A DNA stretch of 64,000 bases from assembly GCA_000333855.2 (NCBI GenBank), contig CM007346.1, positions 63,673-127,672 on the forward strand. Reading direction: 5' to 3'. Origin of the DNA: Endotrypanum monterogeii (taxonomy: Eukaryota; Euglenozoa; Kinetoplastea; Trypanosomatida; Trypanosomatidae). The translations under genes were made by a program, and so were the position numbers. This document shows, piece after piece, positions 20,502 to 31,774 of the stretch (positions are counted from its first letter, which is position 1; each line of letters starts with the position of its first letter). The notes under the pieces are model-generated. The model was not told where the DNA came from. It made no database searches and saw only the letters and a program-made list of their open reading frames with translations.

Positions 20502-23500
20502 CTACTTGAGCTGCGACTGCATAAAAAGGAGTATTCGATCATCTGCCTCACTGGACGACATACCGCACGAAACACCGAACACTGTTTTTATACGCTCAGC
20601 ACACGGCACCCAGAGGGCATTGGAGGCTGTCTGTGGAGAAGCGCCCTTCACTTCCACAAGTACTCTGCCCAGTCGAGCATAATTTTCAGCGCCAGACGCC
20701 ATTTGTGTCAGCTGCAGGGTAGCCGTAGAGTACTCAAGCTCACCACGTAGTGCCATACTGCTACGTCCTAAGAGAGCGGATCCGTTTGATCGACACCGCT
20801 TCCCTCCACGAGAGACAGGCGCTCGTTCTACTACTTGCAGAACGACCCCGCTCTTATCACTATTCCCGAGGGAGACGCGTTGGATGTCATTGCACTCCCA
20901 CAGCTGCCAGCCAAAATAGCGGCGGAAAAATGAAACGCAAAACTCCTTCGAACCCACGTTGTGGTCCCTTTGCGATGACGCCAGCGGTGCCCCTTCGTTT
21001 CCAAGGAGGATCTCTCGCAGTACACCACCCACATCAAAGGCATCATCGTTCTCGGGGGCACTCGAAGCGGTAGACGAGCTGCTCAGAAGGCGCTGCAGCA
21101 CCGCCACCTCAGCGCTCAGGATCTGCGCGGGTGCCCATACAAGCGGCTTCCAGGCCTCACGCACCAGCTGAACCGAATCCCTCGCAGAGACTTCTCCCTG
21201 TGCTCCCAATGCACTCGCGCCGTAAAATAGCTGAAGACCGAACGTCTGGCTCAGACGCAGTGTCACCCGGCCGTCCTGGCAGCCGACCAGTTTGCAAAGA
21301 GCGGTTTCCATGCGTCCATGGGCTGCGGCGAGGATGGACAAACTCTTCGGTCGTAAAGTTGATGCTATGCTGGCCTCTGGGGTGCGAGCATCCGACCCCT
21401 TCATCACATCCGGCGCGGTGGAGGGTGTGATAGTGATCCCTTGCAGGGGCGAGAGTGGAGAAGGCGAGCATGACGTCCAAGAGGACCAGTCAGGCCACAC
21501 TGAGCCTTTGTGATCAACAACAACATACTGAATGCTGCTCTTCGGAGCCTCCATCTGCGGGTAACGAGTCCACTGGTAGAGAAGGTTGTACACCTTTCGG
21601 ATGGCCTTTTTTTTCGAAGAACTATACGAGTAAATATAGAGACAAGGCGGCGCATCACATCGGGGAGCTGTCGAGGATACAGACAGTGTAGTAGGCGGCG
21701 AGTCGGTGAAGAAACCGAAAATACGAAGAGGAAGCTCGAGGCAGGCCGTCCAGACTTTTGCGAGCCGCATCTCCACGTTATGAAGGTCGGAAGGTTTGCA
21801 GCTCAAAGTCCTGCAGAGAGACTGGATGATTGTCTCCATCGACATCGACTCGCACTCCAGTTCCATTTGTTTCCAGACTGTTCCAGGAATGCAGGGCAGA
21901 TTGTGTGCTTCAATAAGAAGTCGGTGATAGAGTTGCATCAATCGCTGAGGCACACAGTCAAGGGGCATAGGTTCAACTACAAGTGTTATAGGCGTACTAC
22001 ACAGTGCGTCACCCCTGCTTGCTTGCAGTTCTGCCCACCCCTCCAGTGCAATCCCTCCCAAATCCTTGTCATAGCGATGGGTGACGCGCATGATACCACG
22101 CTGAAGAGCGAGCGCCCTTTGCGCAGCCTTCATGAATCCATCAGGTGACGGAGTGGGGGCACTCAACATTTCTTTCGTTGCCGCCGTGGTGGGTGAGTGG
22201 GCTGTCATTGTAGGTTGCAGAGCAGAGCAATGCATCATCCTCCAGATGACACCAAAACTGTCTGGACCCTCCTCACGATGCACCACACCCGTCGACAACC
22301 CCGCAGCATCCTCCGTGTTGTTCGAACTCGGCACCATCTCTTTTTTTTGGCTCGTCACGGATTTGCCTGACCGCTTTGAACTTGAGCCTGCCTTTGGCAG
22401 AGCGGGTGAGTGGCACACCAGCTCCACCGCAAACACCTGCACCCACTGCGAGGGCTCATTTTTTGTAGCGCACCCCGGTCTGACCACCCACTTGCAGGAA
22501 AGAAGGCACTGCCGTCGCAGAGAATCCTTCTCCTCCCCGACGGTCAGTGATGAGAGACGCATTCTCAGGTACCGAATCACTTGCACAGTTGCCGTCACAT
22601 CGGGACAGGATGCGTCCAGAACGTGTTGCAGGAGCGCTGACCAGTTTTTCTCTGCAGGCCCGCCCCGTTTTCCCTCACTCTCTTCAACGCTACACAGACA
22701 CGCGGGGCGTATGTGTGGTTCAGCGACGAGCCATAGCTCGGTGGCAGTGCCCCGCTGCCTTGTGTGCACACTGTGTCCAAGAAGTCGCCTCAGAAGGTCA
22801 CGAGGGTTGAAAGTGCGCTCGGCAGACAAGCGGATGTTGAAGAGAAACGCCTCAGCGACTTGGGTGAACGTGGGGCATCGCACCAGCATCCAGCTCAGAT
22901 CCGCCTTGTCGCGGCTACTGTCCCTCTCCTCGACCATGGTCATCGGGGCAGCAGTGATGTCGACCTGGGAAAATACTTCAGGCTGAGAAAGCATCAAAGC
23001 TTCCCTCACCGCTGTGTACGCCATCGAAAGCCACGCCGCACTTGGGGGAAGGCGTGTCACCACAGTTGCCGCCACGGGTGCCGAAGAAGAATCTGACGCG
23101 CTAGATACCGGTGGGGGGCATTCTATTGAGGAAACATTGGAGCACAGGTGCAGGTCGTACTCCACAGCACCATCACTTGTGAAGTCCGCTGTCGACCTCC
23201 CACACTGGTGCTGCGGGAGCGCAGCTGCAGCTTCGTCGACTACCGGCGTCAGTGATGCGCGTAGTGGACCACAACGAGACATCAGCCATGGTGCCGTGAG
23301 TGGCCAGACATGAAAAAAGGTGGCATCCGGATATGTGGTCTGTGTCGAGAACACTGAAGAGAGCTGCTCCGGGTGACGGCAATGCTCTTGAATGAGCGCA
23401 CGCAGTGCATCTTGAACTTTCTGATCCGCGGTGTGCGCAGTGGACGACACAGCAACCGCCCCTGCGCCGAAGGGAAAGATGAACATGAGTTTCGGATTAC

Positions 23501-25973
23501 CGCAGCGGTACCTTTGAGCCACACCAGTCCTCTGCCTAGATGACATCTCCGTCCTCTCACCCGACGCACCTCGCCGGTGCCTTTCCCCCCGCCTGTAATA
23601 TTCAAAATAGTTGTCGGGGTCTGCATTGCTAGTTGCCATGGCGACAAGGAGGGACTGGAGGATCTCGTGTGTTGTGCTGTGCCGAGGTACGTACACCGTC
23701 TTGTACGCCGGTCGTTTGGCGCAGTAGCGAAGCAGCCGCCTGTACCCAGAAACACTATTTGCACCATGAAACACCACAGGAGTAGACGGGGCTTTGCGCC
23801 TCGCCACTAACTGTCCTGTGGAGACGTTCCACGTCGCTGAAGTGATACCCATTGCCGACATCGAGTCGCTGATAGAGAGCACATCTACCGAAATACATTG
23901 CGACTTGTCAAATGTTCGACAAGTGACCCTCTTCATGTCGAGCTCCGTATGCGCAGAGAAAGTACCGGTGCCCGTGAGATCTTTGCCGGGACGCTGTGAT
24001 GCCGCAGGGGCGACCTTTGGAGACTTCGGTGCCGCCTGGCAGAGTGGCGTCGCCCACGGCGTGTGCACCCGCGCAGCCGATACGATATCAGCGTAGTATT
24101 CACTACCCAGAACCTGGATTTGGCTGGGGCGACCTTCCGTGCACATTGGCGATTGTTCCGAGGTTGCATCGCCGTCGTGGAAGATAAGGTCTGCGTCGTA
24201 CTCCAACGAGACAGGCGGACCAGTGGAGACCTTTACCAAGACTCGAGGTATACCCCGCAGACCGCGTTCGTGCCGTATAAGCTCACGAAAGGCTGCGCAT
24301 CGGTCACCAGTTGTGCCGGTGTGAAGCAACAGCAGCTGCGGCCATAGCGGCGGCAATGCAAAGTTGACTGTTGTTTTTCCACATTCTACTTTCCCCTTTG
24401 AACAGTGAAAGTACACTGAAAAATCGTTCAAGCTTGACCGCCCAACAAACGAGCTCCAGCGCACCAAAGTCGGAAGCTCAGGAATGGGGACATCCAACGG
24501 CGTCCCCGCTGCCTGACATTGTCCTGCGCTACCAAGCGGTGTATTCCTGCCCCGAGAGTCACCTATCCAATGGTAGGCAATAGTCGGAGAGAGCAACGAA
24601 GCGGCGATCACGAGGTGTCTCGTCAGCTCCACTGGCCCGCACGTCCGATTTTTAGTAGATAACACACCGCCACCTGACCACAAGTCGGCAAGACGAGAAA
24701 CAGTGTACGGTTCTGATGAAGCGGAAGAGCAGCTCATCGGATTCGTATAGCATTGTGGTACGCCATCCCTACCGTCGTCGAGAAGCTGAGCAATCCCGCG
24801 CCGTGCTTCAGACAACTGCAACACGGCGCTGGTGGCAGGGTCGCTGTTCATCTCCGCACATCGGGTGGTATGCAACGTGTGGGAGAGGAACAAGTGAAAT
24901 GCCACTGCCTTCAAGTGCTTTGCGACCACATCCACTTCACACTTCAAAGACCAGCAACGGCGTGTCACTGCTTCACCCCACCACGCGCAACGCCCTATCG
25001 CACTCCGCGATGCCATGTCACTTTCCGCAATGCATGCCGAAAGGCAACGCTGTGTCAGCTGCATTTCGCAGAATTCGCTACCAGCCTCTTGCACAAACCT
25101 ACATGCCTCTTCGACGGCGTCGCTGGCATACCCCTCGTGTAGCTGCCTCAGCTTCTTTCCAACCCGCGTCACCGTCTTCGCTATAACGTTCAGCAGCTCA
25201 CCAACCTCCTCACACTCCCCTTCCTCGGCGCTATCACATGACCGCTCCACCGGGGTGAAACGCGGTTGTGTGTGCCAGGCGTCCAACAGCGCACCAGAGC
25301 ATCGCCATCTCTGTTCTGTGGACTTCTTCATTTGCAATGACGACTTGTCCGCCACACTATCGCGCTCCTTTCCACTCGCCCCCGCCTCTTTTTCCGAAGA
25401 GGATCGATCGGCGAGGTCATCACACCGCAGCAGCCGGACCCGAAGCGACAAATCAAGCGCATTGAGCAACTTCACCACATCTGGTCTAGTTGAGCACAGG
25501 TGATGAATCAAAAAACTTTTCGTAGACATCGGCCCCACATCGCGCATTCCCTGTGCGCTCAAGACAGCGGTCGCACGTACCCTTTCCGTCACGGCCTCGG
25601 CAGAGGTGCCACAGCAGTCCTCCACAAGAACGACGGTGATGGGGAACTCTTCCAAGGTGCACACGAGACGCCCCACGAGATGTGGTCGCTTAATGGGAGC
25701 TATGTCAAGCGTGGTAGGGACATCGCTAAAATAGCTATCAAATCTTTCAGCAGTCTGCGATATCACATTAGGCACCACCGGGGAGGCAGGAGGCGAGAGA
25801 GCCAGGGAAAAGGGGGTGGTGGAGACGAGCCGCGTGGATGTCGGAGATGCGGCGCCATTGTGGAGAGTAGCGCACCTTCGACGAAGGCCTGCTGCCTCGC
25901 CAGAGAGGAGACGTGGCTCGTCCGTCCAGTTAAGAAAACGCAACACACCGAGACTGACTAGTGTCCTGCGCAT
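20502..25973 (-). CDS. Very large orphan protein, 1,823 aa, possible mitochondrial targeting
   Basis: One uninterrupted frame from the ATG at 25973 (the seven codons above it begin with GTG). The start MRRTLVSLGVLRFLNWTDEP is basic, hydroxylated and amphipathic enough for a mitochondrial presequence; that is inference. The body mixes ordered segments (RPHLVGRLVCTLEEFPITVV near residue 100; KKLRQLHEGYASDAVEEACR near 290) with Ser/Pro-rich linkers. I see no transmembrane segment, P-loop, RRM, PPR pattern or zinc cluster. A stretch GPPVSLEYDADLIFHDGD (about 600) is distinctive but unassigned. Length, intactness and codon continuity argue for a real gene. I do not recognise it. Its pyrimidine tract and AG at 26181-26232 predict a 5' UTR of about 207 nt. 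Confidence 0.8.
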   Translation of the reverse strand: MRRTLVSLGVLRFLNWTDEPRLLSGEAAGLRRRCATLHNGAASPTSTRLVSTTPFSLALSPPASPVVPNVISQTAERFDSYFSDVPTTLDIAPIKRPHLVGRLVCTLEEFPITVVLVEDCCGTSAEAVTERVRATAVLSAQGMRDVGPMSTKSFLIHHLCSTRPDVVKLLNALDLSLRVRLLRCDDLADRSSSEKEAGASGKERDSVADKSSLQMKKSTEQRWRCSGALLDAWHTQPRFTPVERSCDSAEEGECEEVGELLNVIAKTVTRVGKKLRQLHEGYASDAVEEACRFVQEAGSEFCEMQLTQRCLSACIAESDMASRSAIGRCAWWGEAVTRRCWSLKCEVDVVAKHLKAVAFHLFLSHTLHTTRCAEMNSDPATSAVLQLSEARRGIAQLLDDGRDGVPQCYTNPMSCSSASSEPYTVSRLADLWSGGGVLSTKNRTCGPVELTRHLVIAASLLSPTIAYHWIGDSRGRNTPLGSAGQCQAAGTPLDVPIPELPTLVRWSSFVGRSSLNDFSVYFHCSKGKVECGKTTVNFALPPLWPQLLLLHTGTTGDRCAAFRELIRHERGLRGIPRVLVKVSTGPPVSLEYDADLIFHDGDATSEQSPMCTEGRPSQIQVLGSEYYADIVSAARVHTPWATPLCQAAPKSPKVAPAASQRPGKDLTGTGTFSAHTELDMKRVTCRTFDKSQCISVDVLSISDSMSAMGITSATWNVSTGQLVARRKAPSTPVVFHGANSVSGYRRLLRYCAKRPAYKTVYVPRHSTTHEILQSLLVAMATSNADPDNYFEYYRRGERHRRGASGERTEMSSRQRTGVAQRYRCGNPKLMFIFPFGAGAVAVSSTAHTADQKVQDALRALIQEHCRHPEQLSSVFSTQTTYPDATFFHVWPLTAPWLMSRCGPLRASLTPVVDEAAAALPQHQCGRSTADFTSDGAVEYDLHLCSNVSSIECPPPVSSASDSSSAPVAATVVTRLPPSAAWLSMAYTAVREALMLSQPEVFSQVDITAAPMTMVEERDSSRDKADLSWMLVRCPTFTQVAEAFLFNIRLSAERTFNPRDLLRRLLGHSVHTRQRGTATELWLVAEPHIRPACLCSVEESEGKRGGPAEKNWSALLQHVLDASCPDVTATVQVIRYLRMRLSSLTVGEEKDSLRRQCLLSCKWVVRPGCATKNEPSQWVQVFAVELVCHSPALPKAGSSSKRSGKSVTSQKKEMVPSSNNTEDAAGLSTGVVHREEGPDSFGVIWRMMHCSALQPTMTAHSPTTAATKEMLSAPTPSPDGFMKAAQRALALQRGIMRVTHRYDKDLGGIALEGWAELQASRGDALCSTPITLVVEPMPLDCVPQRLMQLYHRLLIEAHNLPCIPGTVWKQMELECESMSMETIIQSLCRTLSCKPSDLHNVEMRLAKVWTACLELPLRIFGFFTDSPPTTLSVSSTAPRCDAPPCLYIYSYSSSKKKAIRKVYNLLYQWTRYPQMEAPKSSIQYVVVDHKGSVWPDWSSWTSCSPSPLSPLQGITITPSTAPDVMKGSDARTPEASIASTLRPKSLSILAAAHGRMETALCKLVGCQDGRVTLRLSQTFGLQLFYGASALGAQGEVSARDSVQLVREAWKPLVWAPAQILSAEVAVLQRLLSSSSTASSAPENDDAFDVGGVLREILLGNEGAPLASSQRDHNVGSKEFCVSFFRRYFGWQLWECNDIQRVSLGNSDKSGVVLQVVERAPVSRGGKRCRSNGSALLGRSSMALRGELEYSTATLQLTQMASGAENYARLGRVLVEVKGASPQTASNALWVPCAERIKTVFGVSCGMSSSEADDRILLFMQSQLK

Positions 25974-26949
25974 ACGCTCTCCCACCCTCCCCACCTACTG
26001 GTAACGGTGAGGGTGGCAGTACCAGCTGGAGGTCCTCCTGGCGCTTGAGGCCTATGTTTCCTTCTCTAACCCAATCTCTACAGGCGTCTGCGCATGTAGC
26101 TGTGCACGACTCGGCAACACCCCACAAGTGAAGCAAAAGGGATCACAGCACGGACGCTAAGCAGTGATGCAGAACGGCCGCTGCAGTACAGAAAAAAAAA
26201 AAACAAGAACAACAAACAAAGAAAGAAAAAATGTCCGAGAAAGAAAAGCAAGGGGTGAAGTAGAAGGAAGCAGAAATCAGTAACGTTCGTCTGGACTTTA
26301 CTGCAGGACTTTATTGCATGGTTTTTCGCACCGAAGCAAATCATATGAAATGAGTCCGATGAACCAGTCTTGCAACGATGGAGCTTCACACGACAGTAGC
26401 CTCCGTGGCGTTAGAGGTGGATAGAAACAGAGACACAGGCTTCCGGGTTCGTGTGCAACACGAGGCCCCTGTCGCTTCCCTTTGCTATTTTGTGCCACCA
26501 AGACGCAGAGACGTCAAAGGCTTACCATACCATCCAGTAAAGAATCATTTGCATGCTTGGTGCGTGTACTTCTGTCACCCAAGGGAGTCCAAGCGCAGCT
26601 GTCAATTGGAGTGTACGGTAGCCACAGCGTTTCCAATCCACGCATATCTTGAGTTTTTTTTTTTTGTTCAAGATCATTTGTGGTTGGTGAACACAGCAGA
26701 GATGAAGTAGGGGTGAAAAACACACAGTCACGTAATTTACATTGTGGAGAGGGGGAAGTGTGTGTGTGTGGAGGGGGGGGGGGGGCTGCACCTAAGCAAG
26801 AGATAATGCTGGAAAACATTAAATGAAGTGGCGCGCATGCACCATATCGTGATCGCTACCCGACCGCTCCCCGCTTGGCGGTAGAATGAAGCAGCCAGCT
26901 AAAATAAGAGGTGTGGTCGTGGGCACAGGACCAGCACCATCGCGCGTTA
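25974..26949. other. Spacer between the orphan gene and the TPR gene
   Basis: Contains the probable splice signal at 26181-26232, a plus-strand T-run at 26655-26668 flanked by short inverted arms (CTTGA/TCAAG), and GT then G runs at 26757-26785. No gene is supported. Confidence 0.45.
26181..26232 (-). promoter_or_regulatory. Probable trans-splice acceptor of the orphan gene
   Basis: The coding strand shows a long T-rich pyrimidine tract (26232-26191, interrupted by single G) followed by CTGTACTGCAG ending at 26181. This is a textbook tract plus CAG and would leave about 207 nt before the ATG at 25973. Confidence 0.5.
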
Positions 26950-29514
26950 CTACAGTAAGGCATCTTCCCCAACAGACATTTCCGCGCCAGGCGAGCACAA
27001 GTGCATGTAGGGCAGCTCGTATATATCTTGACTCGTGAAGGAAGAGAGAATGCCACTTCGATCGAAACGCAAAGCAGTATCCCAGTCCATCGCGGCTTCG
27101 TTGTACCTCTTCAGCTCCTTCAGTGTGAGGGCACGATTCACCAGGGCACCCCAAATCGATAAACTCATCGTAGTCAACCTCCCGCCAATTGCATCCGCAT
27201 TCAGCGGTGTCCCCGAGGCACAGTCCAGAACCACTTCAAAATCCTTGAGGGCATCCGCGTAGTGGCCTAACTGCTGATAAACCTTCGCGCGCTCGTGGTA
27301 ATATACCAGCGGGGCGCGCCGCTTTATCCTAAAAGACGGTCCTCTTCGTTGCTGTTGCCCAGACCCCATCTTGGCTCTGGGCACAGAAGCCTCCGTGTGG
27401 GCGTTAATGGCATCGGTGAAGGCTCTGAGGGCGTCGCCTAGTCGCCCCGCAATCGCGAGTAACACACCGTACGCGTACGAAAAGGATGAAGTGTGCTGAA
27501 GCGACGGGTTTAGTCGCAACGCCTCAGTAAGATCATCAAGGGCCTCATTGTATGCACCAAGGGAATGATGGATGCGACCCTGTAGGTAGTAAGGGTCCGC
27601 CACCTCAGCACGCAGTGCACCGACAGACTCGTCCCTGCTGCATGAACGAATACACTCCTGGACGTCTGTCAGCGCCTCCGGGTAGCGGGCAAGGGAAAAC
27701 AAAATCAGTGCACGGTTATAGAGGAAGATCGGCACAGCGCGTCGGGTAGCCGCGGATTTGGAGGCCGTGGCCCCAGCCTTCGAAGGCTCAGTAGCCTCGA
27801 TTGCGGCCGTTGCATAGGACAGAGCCTTCTCCAGTCTACCCAGTCGTCGAAGAATAACCGCGCGCAGGTTCTCCGTCTCCCCTGGAGATAGATAATGACA
27901 TACAAGGGAAGTGGGAACAGGTAGAGGAGTTGCATTTCTGAGCTCCCCGCTTCCATCTGAAGACTTGTCGCTAACTTTCTCGAGCTCCACCACCTCTATT
28001 GCGGCGGCTCCCCCTTCCTGGGTAAACTCCGCCGGAATTGAAAGCAGCGGACTCGAGCTTAGTGCGGCGTGTCCACCCTTGACCGAGTGCCTCACCCGCA
28101 GTGTACGCAGTGCCCCGAGGATATCGTTCATTTCCACCTGCGAAACAGCATGCCGGAAGAAGCAAACGTCAGCTTGTGCGGCGGCGCAGCTTTGATGCTT
28201 GGTGCGCAGGCAAGCTTCGTGGAAGTGTCGTGCCGCAAGGTCGGCGTAACCTAAATCGCTGTATACTAACCCGAGATGCGTAAGCGTCAACATCTCAGCA
28301 TCCGTGAGGTACTGAGGCGGGTCGCTCATGGGTGAGGGTACCTCATCGCCGCCGGTGTGTACGCAAACGATCTCCCTCAATAGCTGTAGCGCTTTGTGCA
28401 GAGCACGAAGCGCAGCATGTCGATCGCCCTCTCTGTGGCGCACAAGACCAAGTAAAAGCTCCGCGTACAGCCGGATCGACACCTCTTGGGTGGTGTGCAG
28501 CTCCACAGTCTCAAAAACTGCGGCTGCAGAGGACAGGTCCTGTTCGCAGAAAATGTGAACGAGTCCCATAGCAAGGCAGGCGCGCACCGCTGTGTGCCTT
28601 ACAGCCGGTACTTTCTTCGCTTGCCGCGTCTTCCCTAGAGCAACAGGGACTTGCAAATCTTTGAGTGCCTCGGGACCCATTCCCAGCTCCAGCTCGATAC
28701 ACCCACGATAAAACCGGAGAAGAGTATCCTGGTCACTTCGCAGTACGGCCTCATTCATTCTCGTCAGTGCATCGTTGTACTTACGACAGCGCACAAGTGC
28801 AAGACCAAGATCCTTTATGTAATCAACTGATCGCGCACTCGACTCCACCGCACGCATCAAGTAATCCACGGCTGCAGAAAGAGATGTACCCTCGAAGTAG
28901 TGTGCAAGCCCCAAGTCGTGCAGTACAGCGGCAGACTCCTCTATTCCCTCCCTCATACACGTTTGAAGAAGCACCCGCGATCTCCTGTACTCACCACCTA
29001 TGAGGCAACTGCGGCCATAGAGAGCGTAAACCTTTGGTCGCGTCAACTCGTTCACGCGAGACCACATCGGCTCCTGCATAGTCTGATGGAAACACCACTG
29101 CGCGAGCCTTACATTACCCTGTTGCATATACACACGGCCGAGTTCAAAGCACCACATCCCGTTGTCTGGCTCCCATTGCAGTGAGCTCTTCAGGTCAGTG
29201 ACTGCATCCGAGTAGCGACCCAGACGGTACAGCAAGTTTGCTCGGCTTCCATAAAGAGAGGCAAGTCGGTGTGTGTCGCTGTTGCCCCGGTCCAACTCAA
29301 TCGCAAGAGATATTTCAGCGAGTGCAGACGTCAAGTGACCGAGGCGACTCGACAAGGTGGACTGAAGGAGGAGAGCGTTGACATACGTTGGATCTTGCCG
29401 GATGGCAGCTTGAAGAAGATCGGCAGCTTTGTCCGGGGCAAACGTGCTTTCTGCCAGGTATGTCCTCGCAGTCTCGACTAGGCCCTTCGCTGTTATCACT
29501 GTCTTCGAAGACAT
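26950..29514 (-). CDS. Tetratricopeptide-repeat (TPR) protein, 854 aa
   Basis: Built almost wholly of TPR-like helix pairs. Clear units include NALLLQSTLSSRLGHLTSAL (about 46-65), ANLLYRLGRYSDAVTDLKSS (about 92-111), YNRALILFSLARYPEALTDV and a C-terminal set ending NRALTLKELKRYNEAAMDWD. The middle (about 480-540) carries a Ser/acidic linker. There is no signal peptide or anchor. Such proteins act as scaffolds; several trypanosomatid ones are flagellar, but nothing here proves that. The ATG at 29514 is preceded about 80 nt upstream by a T13 tract and CAG (29595). I cannot assign an orthologue. Confidence 0.85.
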   Translation of the reverse strand: MSSKTVITAKGLVETARTYLAESTFAPDKAADLLQAAIRQDPTYVNALLLQSTLSSRLGHLTSALAEISLAIELDRGNSDTHRLASLYGSRANLLYRLGRYSDAVTDLKSSLQWEPDNGMWCFELGRVYMQQGNVRLAQWCFHQTMQEPMWSRVNELTRPKVYALYGRSCLIGGEYRRSRVLLQTCMREGIEESAAVLHDLGLAHYFEGTSLSAAVDYLMRAVESSARSVDYIKDLGLALVRCRKYNDALTRMNEAVLRSDQDTLLRFYRGCIELELGMGPEALKDLQVPVALGKTRQAKKVPAVRHTAVRACLAMGLVHIFCEQDLSSAAAVFETVELHTTQEVSIRLYAELLLGLVRHREGDRHAALRALHKALQLLREIVCVHTGGDEVPSPMSDPPQYLTDAEMLTLTHLGLVYSDLGYADLAARHFHEACLRTKHQSCAAAQADVCFFRHAVSQVEMNDILGALRTLRVRHSVKGGHAALSSSPLLSIPAEFTQEGGAAAIEVVELEKVSDKSSDGSGELRNATPLPVPTSLVCHYLSPGETENLRAVILRRLGRLEKALSYATAAIEATEPSKAGATASKSAATRRAVPIFLYNRALILFSLARYPEALTDVQECIRSCSRDESVGALRAEVADPYYLQGRIHHSLGAYNEALDDLTEALRLNPSLQHTSSFSYAYGVLLAIAGRLGDALRAFTDAINAHTEASVPRAKMGSGQQQRRGPSFRIKRRAPLVYYHERAKVYQQLGHYADALKDFEVVLDCASGTPLNADAIGGRLTTMSLSIWGALVNRALTLKELKRYNEAAMDWDTALRFDRSGILSSFTSQDIYELPYMHLCSPGAEMSVGEDALL

Positions 29515-31774
29515 ACGGCGTACTAGAGAGTCGGGTGGCGACGCTGCAGGAATACGGGTCTATGATGAGGCGATGAATTCACAGATACTTTTCGCTGCGG
29601 AGAATGAGGCGCACACACACAGCAAAAAAAAAAAAAACGCATACCAACACTCTGTTGTGTGTCGCTCTTCACCTATTCTGATAGTGACGACGTTGAGCTG
29701 ATGTGATGGTACACGAACACCCCCACCCTTTTTTTTTCCCTTGATGAACACGTCAGTGGGCGATGACGGGGCGACAAGAAAGCAGGCGAGTATGCCTTCG
29801 ATCAGTGGACGTTGAAAAATGAATGGACAAAAGCAGTCAGATCGTGGAGAAAAACAAAACACAGAAGAAACAGTTGGTGAGATAAATGAGAATTACTTTT
29901 TTTCGAAATGCGAAACTATGACTGGTGTTGCCCAGCCACCCCGCTTTCTCTCTCGGACTTTGTCGCCGGCAGCGGTGCTGAATGAAAAGAAATTGATGCT
30001 CTACAGTTCTGCAGGGAATGAAAAAAAAAAAAGAGCAAGGCGCAGAAATCCCACGATTTGAAGAGGTTCAAGAACAAGAAGGGTTATGGAGAGCACTACA
30101 GGCGGCAGCTGGCCGCAAGAAGAGCGATATTCAGCGACCGCTTCTGCGCATTCAACGTTCCTCGCCTACCACTAGAACTGAGAGAGAAAAAATGTACGAA
30201 GCATCTTCAGTGGATGCGTCTGCACATTAGAGTGACTCCATGACAGTGACGGTGAAGCAGCCGCTGAGATCACCCAAATGCATACACTTGATTTTGGAGA
30301 TACAATCTCACATAAAGCTCACCCGGCTAATGGAAGAGGTGTGAGCACCCTCTCTTCCTGCGTGTTCGTAGGGAGGAGAGGGGAGGGTTTTTTCCTTCCC
30401 CCCCCCTCTACTACCCGTATCGGTTTTAACCGCCACGATGATCTCTTTTCTTTTTTATCTTGACCTTTACGAGAGCGCGCGCACCGTGAGCATAAGGGAT
30501 TGAAATAGACAGCGTAGAAACAAAAATCAGCTTTGCCTCCTCCTTTTCCCTCGGCGCAGACGTGAAGCCGGTGGATAGATAAAAAGGAACAGAGTGATGC
30601 AAGTGGATGCATGTATGCGATAACCCCTAATTCACATGGCATCAACACAAGCGTGGTAGCAAGGCGACACACGCACATGCATGATGAGCGCCGTGAACGT
30701 GAGCGAGACAGAAAATGCAGCGAGCAGGGAGTCAGGAAGAGCAACCGACATCGCAGGAGAAAATGGGACGAACATTTTTTCATGAGAGCGGTCAAATCCA
30801 ACGCAGCGTCATAAAAAAAAAAGAGGGGAAAGAAAAAAAAAAGATAAGAGCAACGAAAACACTAACGGCACAACTGAAAGACTTCTCAACTCGCAGCGGT
30901 AGTAGAGGGTGCTCGCCTCTCCCATTCGCACATACCGCCCCACTCACCCTCTCTTTTAAAGCACAACATGTACACATATACGCACACACATACCGACATA
31001 CACGCGTCAATCCCGAGAGCGTGTATGTTGAGATGGCACAGGTGGATCGAACGTAAGAAAAGATGCCGCAGAAGCACACAACCCTGCTAAGCAGAGAAGC
31101 ACACATTTATATATGTGTATATATAGGGAGGGAGAAAGCGATCCGTAGAAACAAAGGAAGAGACTCGCACGCTGTGAAACATTGAGTGCTACTTTCATAC
31201 GTCACACATACATCCGCTGGGCTCGCCTCGGAGCATCCCGGACAAGGTGAACGGTGTACAAGTAAACGAAGGCACAGAGTCACATAACGTAGCTTCCGCA
31301 CTTTGCGCGTCAAGACAACTGTAGGACAGGGACAGCATCACATAAAAAAAAGAAAATTTCACCCCGCACGTAGATACAGCGACCACCATATGGAACTGTG
31401 GCTTCACCACGCATACCTGTGTAGGTGCATATCTGACGGTATTTGGCTAGCAGGTACACTAGGTCGCGCGAAGGAAAATCAAGGGTAGAATCAAAGGCAT
31501 TCCAGCCACTAGGTTCCTTTATGCAGAACACTTACAAGTCCAAGTCACATCCGATGACACTGGATCATGAAGGCAACGGCAGTTGAGAAAAATGTGATGA
31601 AAGAACACACGCCACGCGAGAGGAACGCAAGTGCATGTGCATCGACCCGCTCTGCCCGGCGACGCAGACAATACGTCTGCGGCATGGAATCTCGCACCCA
31701 CCCCCGCTACGGACGTGCACTCGGCCGACGATCGGTCGCACCATCACCAGTGATACCCCGTGCGCACACAGTTA
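29515..31774. other. 2.3 kb spacer between TPR gene and IST1
   Basis: It carries two good coding-strand splice signals: T13 at about 29625-29637 with CAG ending at 29595, and CTC-T12 with CAG at 30009-30035. Further A-rich plus-strand runs lie at 30811-30842. A plus-strand frame at 30018-30243 is discussed among rejected items. No gene is supported. Confidence 0.45.
29595..29640 (-). promoter_or_regulatory. Probable trans-splice acceptor of the TPR gene
   Basis: On the coding strand T13 is followed about 27 nt later by CCGCAG ending at 29595, leaving about 80 nt of 5' UTR. An alternative, CTC-T12-CATTCCCTGCAG ending at 30009, would give about 494 nt. Confidence 0.45.

Noticed and set aside
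30018..30243. Plus-strand basic frame (KRFKNKKGYGEHYRRQLAAR...) that would be 75 codons from an ATG if the A12 run were one base shorter.
   Set aside because: The A-run and preceding CTGCAG form, on the coding strand, a strong pyrimidine tract with CAG for the TPR gene. The ATG is therefore explained as part of a splice signal, and no family is recognised.
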